Shown one piece after another: positions 1-10,449 of a DNA stretch of 64,000 bases (the stretch's first letter is position 1; the number at the start of each line of letters is the position of its first letter). The notes beneath the pieces were generated by a model, which had not been told where the DNA came from, did not search any database, and worked only from the letters and a program-made list of their open reading frames with translations. The stretch is from Deroplatys truncata (lineage: Eukaryota; Arthropoda; Insecta; Mantodea; Mantidae). The DNA lies in NCBI GenBank assembly GCA_030765065.1, contig CM060990.1:281879341-281943340 (forward strand). Direction: 5' to 3'. The position numbers and the translations under genes are program-made.

Positions 1-54
1 TAATACACCTCCTATTAACAACACCTGCTTATCCGTATGTGAAAACATTAAATT

Positions 55-60
55 TGTGTG
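55..60. repeat. Left 6-bp target-site duplication of the Polinton-like element
   Basis: TGTGTG lies directly outside the left AG terminus and is repeated exactly at 34494-34499 outside the right terminus. Six base pairs is the length expected for Polinton integrase. Confidence 0.8.
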
Positions 61-1013
61 AGTAGTTATTAGATGGGGACTTTGGATACATTTGCATAAT
101 AAGGACCCCGCTAATTGATAATCCTTGTAATCCAATTGACTGTGTAATCAGATATCCCTTTGTTCCACACACCGCCGGCCACGCCATCCTCTTTGTGTTA
201 CTCTGATATGCCGCTAATGGAGGTATCATGTAGCTGTCAGGTTTGATTTGCAAGGATTTGATAACGAACGTCCATGTGTAACCCTTTGTTTCACTCTGCT
301 TGCCCCCTCCCTCCTTTGTATCATTTACAGCTAAAGGATGTGTCATGTAGCTGTCAAATTTGATTGACGAGGGTTGATTACAATCGTCCATGTATAAGAT
401 TACATCGCTTCAAGCTTTTGCCACCGCCTAGGACCCTCAGTCGCGTGCCACCACCCACTCGTAAATTGAAACAAGAGGTTTTGGCCACAATGACACCGCC
501 AATTAAAGTTTACAAATATTTTGACACCCTATGGCGGTATTTTTCCGACACAGGAAGTGTCCTCCTCCCACTCCGTTGTGAGGGTGAAGACCCCCCGGCG
601 CTAAAGTTCTAAATATCTGTGTCAATCAACCAGGTAATGTTCATCCATGCATAACATCATTTAGGCTCATTGACTTCAAGATTTGAACGCCAACAAAGGC
701 TATATTGCGTTCTAACGTCTTGGATTCCCGGGTTACGTGCTCTAAAGGGCTGGACGCAGGCCGATGATTGAAGTAACCCACCACCACTGTATTTGATTGA
801 TTAATATAATTAAGTGTATATGAATTGACTCACGCACCTGGTTGTCATCGTATATGTGTATTAGAATATGTATAACTATCACGCTCATTGGTTTTAACCT
901 GTCCCTCAGCCCTCCCCATTGTAATGAAAAACCGGCAGCCGGCTTCAGTCTGGTAATAACAAGTTTCGATCTACATTTCACCCCCCACCACGATTGCTGC
1001 GTGACGTCACTAA
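61..1013 (+). repeat. Left terminal inverted repeat of the Polinton-like element
   Basis: Pairs in inverted orientation with 33541-34493. Both arms are about 953 bp with scattered substitutions and small indels. Recognisable shared blocks include the outer ATGGGG and CATAATAAGGACCCCGCTAA-like stretches and the inner TCGATCTACATTTCAC block. Similarity stops at CACTAAC near 1013. Several short open frames inside it mirror those in the right arm and are not credible genes. Confidence 0.85.
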
Positions 1014-1197
1014 CAAGTCTCGACATGTAGACTAGTCCGTTTCCAATCTGTCGGCGTCGATAAAACGTATTAAAACCTGCTCACCAACGCCTTTCCTTCA
1101 TATTCAAAAATCGCCAGCTGGCTTGTCTGACGGGATGAATAATAGGCGTCAACACGCATTTCACCCCTCCACACCCGCTGCGTGACGTCACGGAACA
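880..1197 (+). repeat. Diverged direct repeat at the inner edge of the left TIR, each unit with a CRE palindrome
   Basis: Segments about 890-1016 and about 1075-1197 align end to end. Both have a C-rich start, a CAGC(C/T)GGCTT core, a CATTTCACCCC block and a final CTGCGTGACGTCAC. The first unit belongs to the TIR; the second lies outside it next to the promoter. Confidence 0.6.
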
Positions 1198-1217
1198 AGT
1201 GTATATAGTATATAAGG
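1001..1217 (+). promoter_or_regulatory. Candidate promoter: two CRE-like palindromes and a TATA box
   Basis: GTGACGTCAC occurs at 1001-1010 and again at 1182-1191. It is the full CRE/ATF palindrome. A TATA-rich stretch (TATATAGTATATAAGG, 1202-1217) follows 10 bp after the second site and lies just upstream of the first coding exon. The arrangement fits a promoter for the spliced gene that follows. Use in vivo is inferred. Confidence 0.55.
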
Positions 1218-1244
1218 AGCTTCCGCTGGCAGAGCGGTCATTTA

Positions 1245-2868
1245 TTGTTTTTCAGTGTTCATTCAGTGATAATCCAAATAGCTGGTGATAATCCTGCAGC
1301 TGATGTAAATGATTACTGGAGTGAGTGCGGGGAAGATTGTTATCACTACGTATACTTTCATACCAAAACCTGCAATGGTTTAATGCATTCAATATTGTGT
1401 ACTCAAACATCGTATCCGGATCAGATGACTACATTTGAAGTGTGTACAGAGAGCTGTCCTGTTTTTCAAAGAGCGAGCGTGTAAGTAATATTTTTTCTAT
1501 AATTCAATAATATATTGCACATATGTTAAACGAAATCTAACTGAAATTATTTTATTCTTCCAGAGAAAATCACATGGAGGAGGATGAGGATGATATTAGC
1601 AATGTCGATGAAGTTGATGTCTTTGTGACAAAACACCTGACTGAATGTGATACAGAGACGTGCACCGGATACATGCATCCTGTACTTTATACTAACCCGG
1701 CCCAACACGAGCGCATGACATCCTTCTTCCTATGTAACGACAACTGCGAGGTCTACCATCGCAGGAAAAAAAACCTTGAGTAAGTAGAAGAAACGTTAAA
1801 TTACATATTCATTTACTGCTTCTAATGCTATTCTGTGTCTAAGCCAAAATTAAATTATTACAGATTGCGAATAACCGTACCTAAGGTACCCGTGACAATA
1901 GAGGAGCTGGATCCTGAGAGATGTGGTGTCAATATAGCGGAATATATAATCGCAGAGCGTCATACCAAGCCTATGGGTGAGGATGTCGCTTCATTCTCCG
2001 TCATTACTGCTCCTGATGATAAAAAAGCTACCAGGGTTGAGGAGTGGATAAATCAGACGACTCCAGATTCCTCGCTGGAGATACAGCCAGAACCTTGCAA
2101 ACCTTTGAAGTGAGTATGACACTCTTAAATCATATTTTTGTGTTACATGTGAACGAGTTTTTTCTAATATATGTATTTTCTCTTTCAGGCGCATGAAATC
2201 ATTGGCTAAACCTATTTCTAACATTGTTTTCAATATATGTTACAGGAGTGTGAGGAGGGATCGAAGGAAGAGGAAGAATGAGACAGTAGAGAAAAAGCAG
2301 AATCGGGGGTGTAAGAGGAGGATCCTCAACGAGGGACCCATGGTCTTCTTATTCATTGAAGATACCCTGCATTCGCCGGAGGAGCATAGAGAATCATTAC
2401 TCGCGCTTGATGGCGGCAGAATATCCCCCTCCCATACCGTGAACATTGGACTATACTATGACATCCCCTCCCTCTACATAAAGCGTGAAAGTGATAAATC
2501 ATTTGTTTATATTACAAAATCAGACTGGGACATAATATCCAAAAACATTCCAATGATTGAGGATTACCTACGCCAAGAAAAAAAGTTTACATGTGATGAA
2601 TATTGTGACAAATGTAATCTATGCATACAATATTATTGTATTCCTTGACCATTCAATTCACTTCATAAATACTTGTTTAAATATCAACGTAATATCTTTA
2701 GACATTGACGGTGTAGGGAATCTAAAACGACTATTACCCTATTATGAAAGACACTTGAATATTTTAAAGGACTTCTACAAGTCAGGAGCATCTAGTTTTT
2801 CAGGGAGTAGGAGGGGGAAAGGGAAAATGCTTGAAATGTATGCTAAAGTCAATAAAAGAGTGTTTTAG
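1245..2868 (+). CDS. Five-exon Polinton-borne gene: duplicated Cys/His module plus possible PC4-like domain
   Basis: Predicted exons end or start at clean GT..AG borders that keep one frame: exon 1 to 1480; exon 2 1564-1779; exon 3 1864-2109; exon 4 2189-2613; exon 5 2702-2868, stopping at TAG. Reading through the last intron would instead stop at 2648. Exons 1 and 2 encode the same module twice, with shared spacing TC.G.MH..L then MT.F..C...C.V. Exon 4 has a basic stretch (RRDRRKRK). It then has a strand-rich segment ending in an amphipathic helix (LYYDIPSLYIKR..VYITKSDW..I.K..P.I), which resembles the PC4-type single-strand-DNA-binding fold; this is a weak match by eye. No in-frame ATG precedes the first module, so the start is mutated, non-ATG or in an unseen exon. 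The function is unknown. Its place beside the TIR under a TATA box suggests an early or regulatory element gene. Confidence 0.6.
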
Positions 2869-3137
2869 TATATAAATTCAATTTATTATTCATAACATTA
2901 TCCTAGTACAAACCTTCACAAAAAACCATACACCCATTTCCAAACACAGACACAATTATATAATTGTTTGCATCACATTAGCAAGAGGTTTGTAAGTGAA
3001 TACTTTGTCATGTAGAATCAGGCAGTACAGTGACGTCTGGGCAGGGATATTTGCAGATGCTTGAATCTCGAGTTTGATGTTCACAGCTCCATTTATAACC
3101 TCCTCGAACTGATGTTCACAGCTTCATTTATAACCTC
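2869..3137. other. Intergenic spacer between the convergent five-exon and capsid-type genes
   Basis: AT-rich, with AATAAA-like motifs just before and after the stop of the upstream gene (around 2850 and 2871-2890) that could serve polyadenylation. A short duplicated phrase, GTTCACAGCT(C/T)CATTTATAACCTCCT, occurs at about 3078 and 3114. No gene is seen. Confidence 0.4.
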
Positions 3138-3507
3138 CTAGGGTTGGTGAGAACAGTTTATTACGAATAATGGTGCACGGTGAAGAAAATCCTTTCTCTT
3201 CAAGAGGGGATAATTATCTCTTTCATAATAGCAACTTTGAAATTTACAGCACATTTCATATAGTGAAGCAAACTTTGAATTTTTAAAGTCCAAGTTCAAA
3301 TCATGGTAGGGGTAGCATTCACTGTTGTGGAATAGTCTCAAATTAGTAATGTTGCAGTGACCAAACTCGGAACTGTTCTTTCTATAATCACCCAATCTTG
3401 CAGTCTGCGCACGCTATGATGAAGCGAGGTTTCTCGAGCTTAGATGTTGCTACATTCCACATGAAAGATCTTGTCTGTGGTACAGCAGGCTGGGTATGAA
3501 GATCCAT
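3138..3507 (-). pseudogene. Capsid-type protein (probable Polinton major capsid), C-terminal piece
   Basis: On the minus strand this piece carries FGHCN.TNL.L..NSE.YPY and LNLDF, then a segment ending in APLFVINCS. This is the pattern of the C-terminal jelly-roll half of a capsid-type family common in metazoan Maverick-like elements (recognised by eye). The upstream part, up to 3507, continues in a shifted frame with W.VATSKLEKPRFII, so there is a frameshift near 3400. The stop at 3138 probably comes early for the family. The rest of the gene lies at 24149-24576 and 25668-25908, separated by LINE insertions. It is not functional. Confidence 0.65.
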
Positions 3508-3520
3508 GGATCGAAACACG
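3508..3520. repeat. Imperfect 13-bp target duplication of outer LINE insertion A/C+D (left copy)
   Basis: GGATCGAAACACG directly precedes the TGATGATGAT tail. GGATTGAAAGGCG follows the 5' end of piece D at 24140-24152. Ten of 13 positions agree, as expected for an old LINE insertion. Both lie in the capsid-type coding sequence. Confidence 0.5.
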
Positions 3521-3907
3521 TGATGATGATGAGATGTGGTTTAAGGGGGCTCAACAGCTATGGTCATCAGCGCCCTTACAAAGGTTAAAATTCAGAGTCC
3601 AAAAATAAAATATGAGTAAAAAACCGCATAGACAAAAACAACATAAATCAAGCCATCGATGTGTAGAATTTAAAATCCAGAAATTAAAATACGGGACACA
3701 AACCCGCGTAGGCGAAACAATAAAATACATATAAAAGTCTAAAAACAACCACACTAAAACCTTTGTAAAACAAACAATACAAGAATAAAGTACGTGTCAG
3801 GATCTGTAGAAGCCAAGGGACCAGAGCGTCATATGACCCCGGGGGAGAACAGCCCCCCCATTAAAATGGACAATATAAAATCATAAAACCTAAAGACGGT
3901 CAGCGCA

Positions 3908-4417
3908 TTAAATGCGTCGAATAAAACCGCTGTCAAGGATAAAACGTAAAAGATTTTCTACAGTATACGCGTCGTCTGCCAAAACGTTGGCTACACCAAC
4001 AGGCAGAGACACACGAACGCGCAATTGTGCTAAATCCTGACACTCAGTTAAAATATGACGCACCGTTAAGGGTGCCACGCACTGAACACAGAGTGGTGCA
4101 GGATCACCACTAAGCGAATGTCTATGACTAAAAACGCAATGTCCGATACGAAGGCGTGTTAAAATCACCTCTTCCCGACGAGAAACACGAGAAGCGTTGG
4201 CCCAGATAACCGAGAGAGGTTTAACCTCCCGTAACTTGTTCCCCCTAAGGGCCGCCCAATCATCGCGCCAAAGCGAGAGGATGCGGTGCCGTAAAAGGAC
4301 ATAAGAATCGGAGGAGGGAACAACACAGGTAAAACATCTGGGTGATAAAATCGCCGATTTGGTAACAGCGTCGGCAGACTCGTTACCTGGAATGCCCACA
4401 TGCTTCGGAATCCACAC
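3908..4417 (-). pseudogene. LINE copy A/C: RNase H C-terminal part of ORF2
   Basis: Carries W.P.HVGI.GNESADA, the fourth-motif region of an RNase H domain, then the Cys/His-containing LINE tail (RIGHCVFSHRHSLSGDPAPLC..C) found in every copy in this window. The upstream half of RNase H is beyond the copy B insertion, at 10450 onward. From 3521 to 3907 lies 3'UTR with the hairpin described for copy B. Confidence 0.75.
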
Positions 4418-4427
4418 GAAGGAGAAG

Positions 4428-4466
<39 letters not shown>
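4428..4466 (-). repeat. (TGA)n tail of LINE copy B
   Basis: About 13 uninterrupted TGA units on plus, i.e. (ATC)n or (TCA)n at the 3' end of the element. Shorter versions start every other LINE copy at 3521, 24589, 26204, 36748, 53826 and 55158. Confidence 0.85.
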
Positions 4467-4467
<1 letters not shown>

Positions 4468-4475
4468 ATGCGGTT

Positions 4476-4512
4476 TAAGGGCGCTAAACTGCTATGGTCA
4501 TCAGCGCCCTTA
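4476..4512 (-). other. Conserved 3'UTR hairpin of the LINE
   Basis: In element sense TAAGGGCGCT and AGCGCCCTTA form a perfect 10-bp stem around a loop containing GACCATAGCAGTT. The hairpin sits immediately before the repeat tail in all family-1 copies. It also recurs in the second LINE family and, with a changed stem, in the SINEs. Its likely role is recognition of the RNA 3' end by the LINE RT; this is inference from placement and conservation. Confidence 0.65.
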
Positions 4513-4746
4513 CAAAGTATAAAATTTAAGGTCCAAAAATAAAATAGAGTAAAAAACCGCATAGTCAAAAATACTCTAAAATCAGTCATCAATAGCTAAA
4601 ACCACTATAAAAGCTACGTGAAACAATGCAATAAAATAGTAAAACGTATCAAGAACCATAGAACGCATAGGACATGAGAGTCTTATGTCCATAAGGGGTA
4701 GAGCCCTCATTAAAACAGCAATATAAAATCATAACGTTAAAAGACA

Positions 4747-5634
4747 TCAAATGCGCCGATTAAAACCACTGTGATTGATAAAACGTAAAAGACATTCTAC
4801 AGCATGCGCATCGTCTGCCGAAACATTGGCTATGCCAACAGGCAGGCCCATAAGACTGCGCAATGAAGCTAAAACTTGACACGCTGTTAAAACGTGACGC
4901 ACCGTTAAGGGCACAGCACACTGCTCACATACTGGTGCGGGGTCACCACTGTCCTGGTATTTATGACCAAAAAGGCAATGTCCGATTCGTAGATGAGGTA
5001 AAATCACCTCTTCCCGAAGAGAAGAACGAGAAGAGGTGCTCCAGATTAACGGAAGAGGTTTAACCTCCCGCAACTTGTTCCCTCGGAGTGCCGTCCACTC
5101 ATCGCGCCATAGCGAGAGGATGCGGTGACGTAACATAACACTAAAATCAGACGAGGGAACAACAGAGGTAAAAAATCTGCAGGATAAAATCGCCGATTTG
5201 GCAGCGGCGTCGGCAGACTCGTTCCCTGAGATGCTTACATGACCTGGAATCCACACGAAGGACACGCTGATGCCAGAAGCACCAAGCGAGTGGAGCAGGT
5301 CATGAATGCGCTGTACGAGCGGGTGGTAACTGTACAGCGCGTGAAAACTCTGAAGGGCACTCAGAGAGTCCGTGCAAACAACACAACGCCGTGAGACGTG
5401 CCGCAGAATGTATAAAACACATTGATAGATACTAAAAGTTTCGGCGGTAAAAATCGAACATTGCCCGGGTAAACGAAAAGTAAAACTATGTGCACATGAA
5501 ACAAAGGCCCATCCTACTCCAACATCAGTCTTAGACCCATCAGTATAAATAAAATGACAGTCCCCGAATATTACCTGTAGTTCCAAAAATGCGGATCTAA
5601 GGACTGAAGCAGGGGTCTCATTCTTCGGCATCAA
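4747..5634 (-). pseudogene. LINE copy B ORF2: RNase H domain and C-terminus
   Basis: Open over 295 codons. It shows the RNase H motifs in order: FIYTDGSKTDVGVG (first Asp), FTAETFSIY (Glu), CTDSLSALQS (Asp) and IPGHVSISGNESADAAAKSA (His/Asp region). It ends in the family tail with paired Cys residues. The segment is intact, but it joins the RT region at 5637 only by a frame change, so ORF2 is not continuous. Confidence 0.8.
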
Positions 5635-5636
5635 CG

Positions 5637-7049
5637 TTAACCCAAGGTGACAGTGGGCCTCAGCGCGCGACCAAGGTCCCCCCGAGGATAAGCCGGCGCT
5701 GGCGGAGCGTCTAAATTCCGAAGGAGCTGTCGAAATCGAACCACTGGAGGGAGCAAAGCAGAGGAGCTAATCAAATAGTGCCGATCAAGCGACTCCTCAA
5801 AAAATAACTCGAAAGACGGGTGGTCAGGCAAGCTTGAGAATCGACAAACATAGCTGCACAAAAGCATCTCCCGCCGGAAGGACAGCGGAGGCTCTGCAGC
5901 TTCAGAATAAAGAATAGGAACAGGGCTGGTTGGAAAGGCCCCTGTAGCGACTCTTATGCCACGATGGTGAATGGCATTCAATCGACGTAACACAGATGAA
6001 AGTGCCAACGAATAAACAGTGCACCCGTAGTCAAGCTTGGATCGGACCAAAGAGCGATAAACGCGAAGAAGGACGGTCCGATTAGCTCCCCAGGATGTGC
6101 CACTTAAAACACGTGAAATATTAAGAGAACGGTCACACTTAGCTTTTAAAAAGGAAATGTGCGAAGTCCAACACAACTTCCTATCAAAACTCAACCCCAA
6201 AAATTTCACCTCGTCTGCAAACGGAAGTATCTCCGGCCCAAGATGGAGAGAGGGCGGAGGGAAATATTTCCGGCGCGAGAAGTTGACGCAGACGGATTTC
6301 TCGGGGGAGAAATTGAAGCCCTTGGCGTTACTCCAGGCGTAGAGACGGTCGATACAGCTCTGGAGATGGCGTTTGAGTAGACAGGTCCGCCGCGAAATGC
6401 AATAAATGGCAAACTCGTCAACAAAAAGGACGATGAAATGCCAGGTGGAATGCAATCAACAATGGGGTTGATAGCAATTGTAAAATGTGTGACACTAAGA
6501 ACAGAGCCCTGCGGTACTCCGTCCTCTTGAATAAAACGACTAGATAAAACCGAGCTCACACGTACACGAAAGACACGGTCCGTCATAACTCCCGAAGAAA
6601 TATGGGAAGACGACCGCGGATATTCCATGCCTGAAGTGTACGTAAAATGCCGCCCCTCCAACAAGTGTCATAAGTTTTCTCCAGGTCAAAAACACAGCCA
6701 CGGTTTGACACTTTCTCAGAAATCCATTCATAAGATGCGTCGACAGGGACACCAGATGGTCGACGGTAGAGCGATAGCGACGAAATCTGCACTGAGCGTT
6801 CGCTAGAAATTTCTAAGGTTCAAGCCAACATGTCAACCGCCCGTTGATCATGCGCTCCATCATCTTGCAAATGCAACTGTTGAGGGAGTTAGGGCGGTAG
6901 CTGGAAGGTAGTTGGCGATCCTTCCCAGGCTTAAGTGTAGGGACAATGGTGGCTTCGCACCAAACGGAAGGGAAAAGACCGTCTTGCCAAATACGCTTAT
7001 ATACCTGTAAGAGAAAGAGTTTACTGCCGGCTGAAAGGTTCTTTAACAT
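5637..7049 (-). pseudogene. LINE copy B ORF2: reverse transcriptase region, broken
   Basis: Broken into at least four frames. Recognisable parts are PTLKPGKD...SSYRPNSL (fingers, about 6813-7049), GVPQGSVLS (about 6500-6664) and VKFLGLSFDRKL followed by the thumb-like RSKLDYG (within 5637-6455). The metal-binding (F/Y)VDD loop lies near 6410-6430, where the frame changes. A post-RT segment, VRFRQLLRNLDAPPAP, links to RNase H. Confidence 0.75.
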
Positions 7050-7112
7050 CAGGACATGAATGCCGTCAGGCCCAGGAGCGGAGTGCCTAGAGCAATGACG
7101 TGCGTGATCCAG

Positions 7113-7706
7113 CTACCTCATAGTGAAAAGTTCATTATAACACTCGGTATTAGGAGACCGAAAATTATAGCTGACGGAATCCAGCCGGTCTTTGACAGAG
7201 CGAAAGCCGGCGGAATAGTGTGCTAAACTGGAAACTGCCTCAAAGGCAGCACCCAGAGTGTTAGCGATGGCAGACGGATCCACTATGGTGGCATTAGAAA
7301 CCTGAAGACCAGAAACAGTACAATGGAACACTTTACCTGAGATGCGACGAAGTTTATCCCAAACAACAGATGAAGGCGTAAAGCGATTAAAAGACTCGAC
7401 AAAACGAGTCCACGACGACTTCTTGCTATCCTGAATAATGCGACGAGCCCTGCCGCGCGATTATTTAAAAGTCACCAAATTATCAAGTGTAGGGTGGTGC
7501 CGAAACACCCTAAGTACAGTTCTACGGGCACGAACGGCTTCCCCACAATCCTCGTTCCACCACGGAACAGGCAGTCGTCGAGGTTGAGAGGATGAACGGG
7601 GAATTGCGCGTTCGGCGGCAGAGAAAATTGTACACGTAAGGTGCTGCAGTAGTTGGTTAATGTCGGTGAAGTGCTCGTCGTCAAAAAGCACGAGGCTGGA
7701 ATACAA
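7113..7706 (-). pseudogene. LINE copy B ORF2: linker between endonuclease and RT
   Basis: Two open pieces carry the family linker: a WWNEDC.. motif with Arg-rich RARRTVLRVFRHHPT (7461-7706), and a segment rich in Ser and Ala (7113-7331). The same linker occurs complete in copy F (28438-29454). It is part of ORF2, not a separate gene. Confidence 0.65.
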
Positions 7707-7822
7707 GCTCCAGTCGGCTTTTGTGAATATCCAGGTAGGTACTCTGGAATGCTGTACTTGATGTGATAGAAGAGAAACGATGCAGGGCTAGTGGTCGCTG
7801 GAGCAGGTGTCAGCGACGACGT

Positions 7823-8430
7823 TCATCTGAAGACGACTAGCAAGCTGGAGTGAGCAAACGGCAAGGTCCAAGTGAGAAAATGTACCGGAGGATTCAGAAA
7901 GAAACGTAGGCTGACCGGTATTGAGTATAGAGAGATTGAACTGATCAAAAATGTCGGAAAGAGAAGTTCCCCTCGCACAAGCCCTTGGCGAACCTCACTG
8001 GGGGTGATGGGCATTAAAATCTCCCAATAGGACAAATGGTGTTGGGAGAACGCACAAGAGATCTCGAAGGCCCGCGTTAGCGAGGGGAGACGATGGAGGT
8101 GAATATACAGAGAAACAGAAAAGAAAAAACCGGGTAACTGCAGTCTAAGGCCAACAGCTTGCATGTCGGACGTAAGAGTGAGACGTCGAAAATGAACGTC
8201 GTTACGCACTAACAACATGACACCTCCATGAGCAGGAGTACCCTCCTGCGGTTCAAGGTCGTAGCGAACCGGAGTATATCCTCGGAGATCAAAAGGATCA
8301 TGAGGGCGAAGCTTAGTCTCCTGCAAAGTCACGACCATAGGCGAATGGGAACGCAATAAAAGTTGCAGTTCCGCCCTGTGCGATCGTACACCACGTACAT
8401 TCCAGGTAGGGTAGCCATTAAGAAAAAAGG
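7823..8430 (-). pseudogene. LINE copy B ORF2: APE-type endonuclease domain
   Basis: Reads VVTLQETKLRPHDPF (catalytic Glu region) and GVMLLVRNDVHF, then enters another frame through the segment that holds the GDFNAH motif in sister copies. A frameshift near 8080 breaks it. The domain would nick target DNA for target-primed reverse transcription. Short duplications next to other copies (12-14 bp) agree with that mechanism. Confidence 0.7.
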
Positions 8431-8440
8431 GATAAACTCT

Positions 8441-9725
8441 CTACTTAGAAGGGCGGCTTAAAATTACCTTTTGATTAGCCTTTGGGCTCGGGCTTTTTGT
8501 ATGGAGTTGGTCAGACTCCATAGCCTCGTCGAAGGGAGGGCCCACGTGCTCAGAGCCAGAAACCGATTCATGCGCCGAGAATCGGTTCTGGGTGACGATG
8601 AGTGAGTGGTGCCGCTGAGCGCGGTTGGTCCCAGCAGCTTCCTGGGACTGCGACCTCCAAGGAGGAGAAAGTGAGCTCTGTTTACTGTGAACACCTGGAG
8701 GGTCCTTTAAAAAGTTTTCTCTTCGAAGTTTCTGCTTCGGCTTCTTCTCAGTGGCTGGTGACTTCATAGATTTTGGACCAGGTTCATAGGGCTTGGTAAC
8801 AGTAGCAGACTTGGACGGCCGGATGGTTGTGGAGGTCAAGGCAGTCATGGTCGAAGTTTGAGTCCCAGCATCCTTCCGTGCTATTGGCGAGGCAACAATA
8901 GAACTGAATGTCCGCGATCGCAGGAAGGTTGGCGCGCATGGTAACGCCTCCGGGCTTCGGCGAAGGAGAGTTTCTCCTTTGCCCGGATCTCCTGGATTGC
9001 CTTCTCGTCCAAATACCGCGGACAGTCGCCAAATGAAGCAGAATGTGACCCTTTGCAATTAACGCAGACGGGGGCTGTTGAACAGGCACCTTCGTGTGAG
9101 GCCTGGCTACATGTTTCACAGATGCTAACGGCACTCTTACATGAGACTGGCGTATGCCCAAAACGTTGGCATTTAAAACAACGCAGAGGTTTAGGAATAT
9201 AGGGCATCAAAGAAATCCGTTCGTACCCTGCGGAGATGCTCTTGGGCAGATCGACGCCATCAAATGTTAGAAACAGGGTACGAGTGGGTACCAATACGCC
9301 GTCGCGTTTGGCCTGCACTCTATGAACCGCTGTCACCTTCTGGTCTGCAAGATATTCGACCAGGTCCTCGTCCGATATGCTAGCTAGGCTATGCGTGGTG
9401 ACAACGCCTCGACAAGAATTCAAGGTGCGGTGCTTCTCAACACGGATAGGATAAGCGTGGAGAAGCGTGGCGCTTAACAAGGACTTAATTGCGCCTCGGA
9501 CTTGCTTTGCACTAACAACGAACCATTGCGAAGCCGAGTGGAGGAAAGAACCGGACCAGCAATTGAGTCAAAGCCCTTCTGGATGATAAAAGGGTTCACC
9601 TTCTCGAATGACTGTCCTTTCTCTGTACGGGTAATCACTAAGTATCAACCAGCTGTTGGCGGTGCTACTTCTGTTACTAAAACTTTTCGGCACTTGTTGT
9701 TTATAATGGAGAAAGGGTGCTCCAT
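8441..9725 (-). pseudogene. LINE copy B ORF1: gag-like protein with three zinc knuckles
   Basis: The start ATG is at 9725 (MEHPFS-type N-terminus shared by all copies). The middle part (8881-9480) has three CCHC-type knuckles in a row: CFKCQRFGHTPVSC, CETCSQASHEGAC and CVNCKGSHSASFGDC. A basic, Ser/Pro-rich tail follows. The protein would bind element RNA. Frame changes near 8900 and 9490 break it. Confidence 0.75.
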
Positions 9726-10276
9726 AGCGAAAAAAATCCTCCACCATTGCAACCGTCTCCGACCTCGGGCTCTGACTTACCGGTCGTTACCCCGGCTTGG
9801 GTGAGTGGCCTATCTATACCTATCTCACCCCAGGGTAACACCTATCAGAATATAGACAGAGGGACCCAATCGCCGTCAGAAGTTAGCAGCTCATGCAATC
9901 GCCCCCCGCGGAACTGCAGTTGAACAGCGGATGGGAAGACAAAGCATACATGACGACCCCGGGTGGTGGGGATGACGCCACTACCCACTCACCCAGCTGC
10001 GCACCCAGTGCGCGGGTATCCGTCAGGGTGTCCACGTGCGGATTAAAAGAAAAGATAAAATAAATAAAACTGTGTGTGCGTTTCGCACGCAAGGTAGGTC
10101 GGCGAGGAAGAAAAAGAGATGTGCGATTGCCGTGGTGTGAAATGGCCGGAAATTGAAAAGGGAAGAAAGAAACGATGGCGAGGTGCGGCATGAATGTAAT
10201 GCAAATAACGCACGAGAGACTACCTTGGGTCCCCCGGTCACGAGAACGGACCCACTCGACCGGACGGAGATGAAGG

Positions 10277-10437
10277 GATGAAAATGGCGATGAGTGGCTC
10301 GGGAACCCCCGGTTACATCAAACCCGTACTCACATAAGGTGAGCCGCTGGGGGGTGAACGGATGAAAATGGCGAAGAGTGGCTCGGGAACCCCCGGGTAC
10401 GCCAAACTCGTACTCACATAAGGTGAGCCCCTGGGGG
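10277..10437 (-). repeat. Tandem 5'-end monomers of LINE copy B
   Basis: Two units with a period of 84 bp (10277-10360 and 10361-10437). Each contains GATGAAAATGGCGA(T/A)GAGTGGC and ends in ACTCACATAAGGTGAGCC.CTGGGG on plus. Repeated promoter-bearing 5' monomers are known in other LINEs; the promoter role here is inferred. Copy I has the same arrangement. Confidence 0.65.
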
Positions 10438-10449
10438 ACGAAGGATAAG

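Larger units (their letters stand above)
4428..10437 (-). mobile_element. LINE copy B, full length (6.0 kb), inserted in copy A/C
   Basis: Bounded by a 12-bp duplication with one mismatch: ACGAAGGAGAAG at 4416-4427 and ACGAAGGATAAG at 10438-10449. In element sense it runs 5' monomers (10437 down to about 10277), 5'UTR, ORF1 with three zinc knuckles, ORF2 with APE endonuclease, RT and RNase H, 3'UTR with a hairpin, and a long TGA-repeat tail of about 40 bp. RNase H with APE in one ORF2 points to the I group of LINEs. ORFs carry many frameshifts and stops, so the copy is dead. Confidence 0.85.

Noticed and set aside
29-1030. Open frames of 60-120 codons in the left TIR
   Set aside because: The same frames recur mirrored in the right TIR (33493-34439), have no motifs and change with each indel. 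They follow from the repeat.
2240-2446. Minus-strand frame of 68 codons, Phe/Leu-rich
   Set aside because: Lies antisense to exon 4 of the five-exon gene. The Phe/Leu content mirrors the Glu/Lys/Arg-rich sense strand.
3521-3535. Copy A as an independent 5'-truncated LINE
   Set aside because: Its break at 4427 resumes at 10438 with a duplicated 12-mer, so A and C are one element split by B.
4428-4466. Short-period repeat that could be read as a microsatellite locus or CRISPR-like array
   Set aside because: It is the TGA-repeat tail of LINE copy B. There are no spacers and it sits exactly at the element end.
4863-5063. Plus-strand frames within LINE copies (also 6097-6380, 9502-9923, 12372-12779, 31072-31541, 60379-60710 and similar)
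   Set aside because: Each is antisense to RT, RNase H, ORF1 or 5'UTR, repeats in all copies and has no domain of its own.
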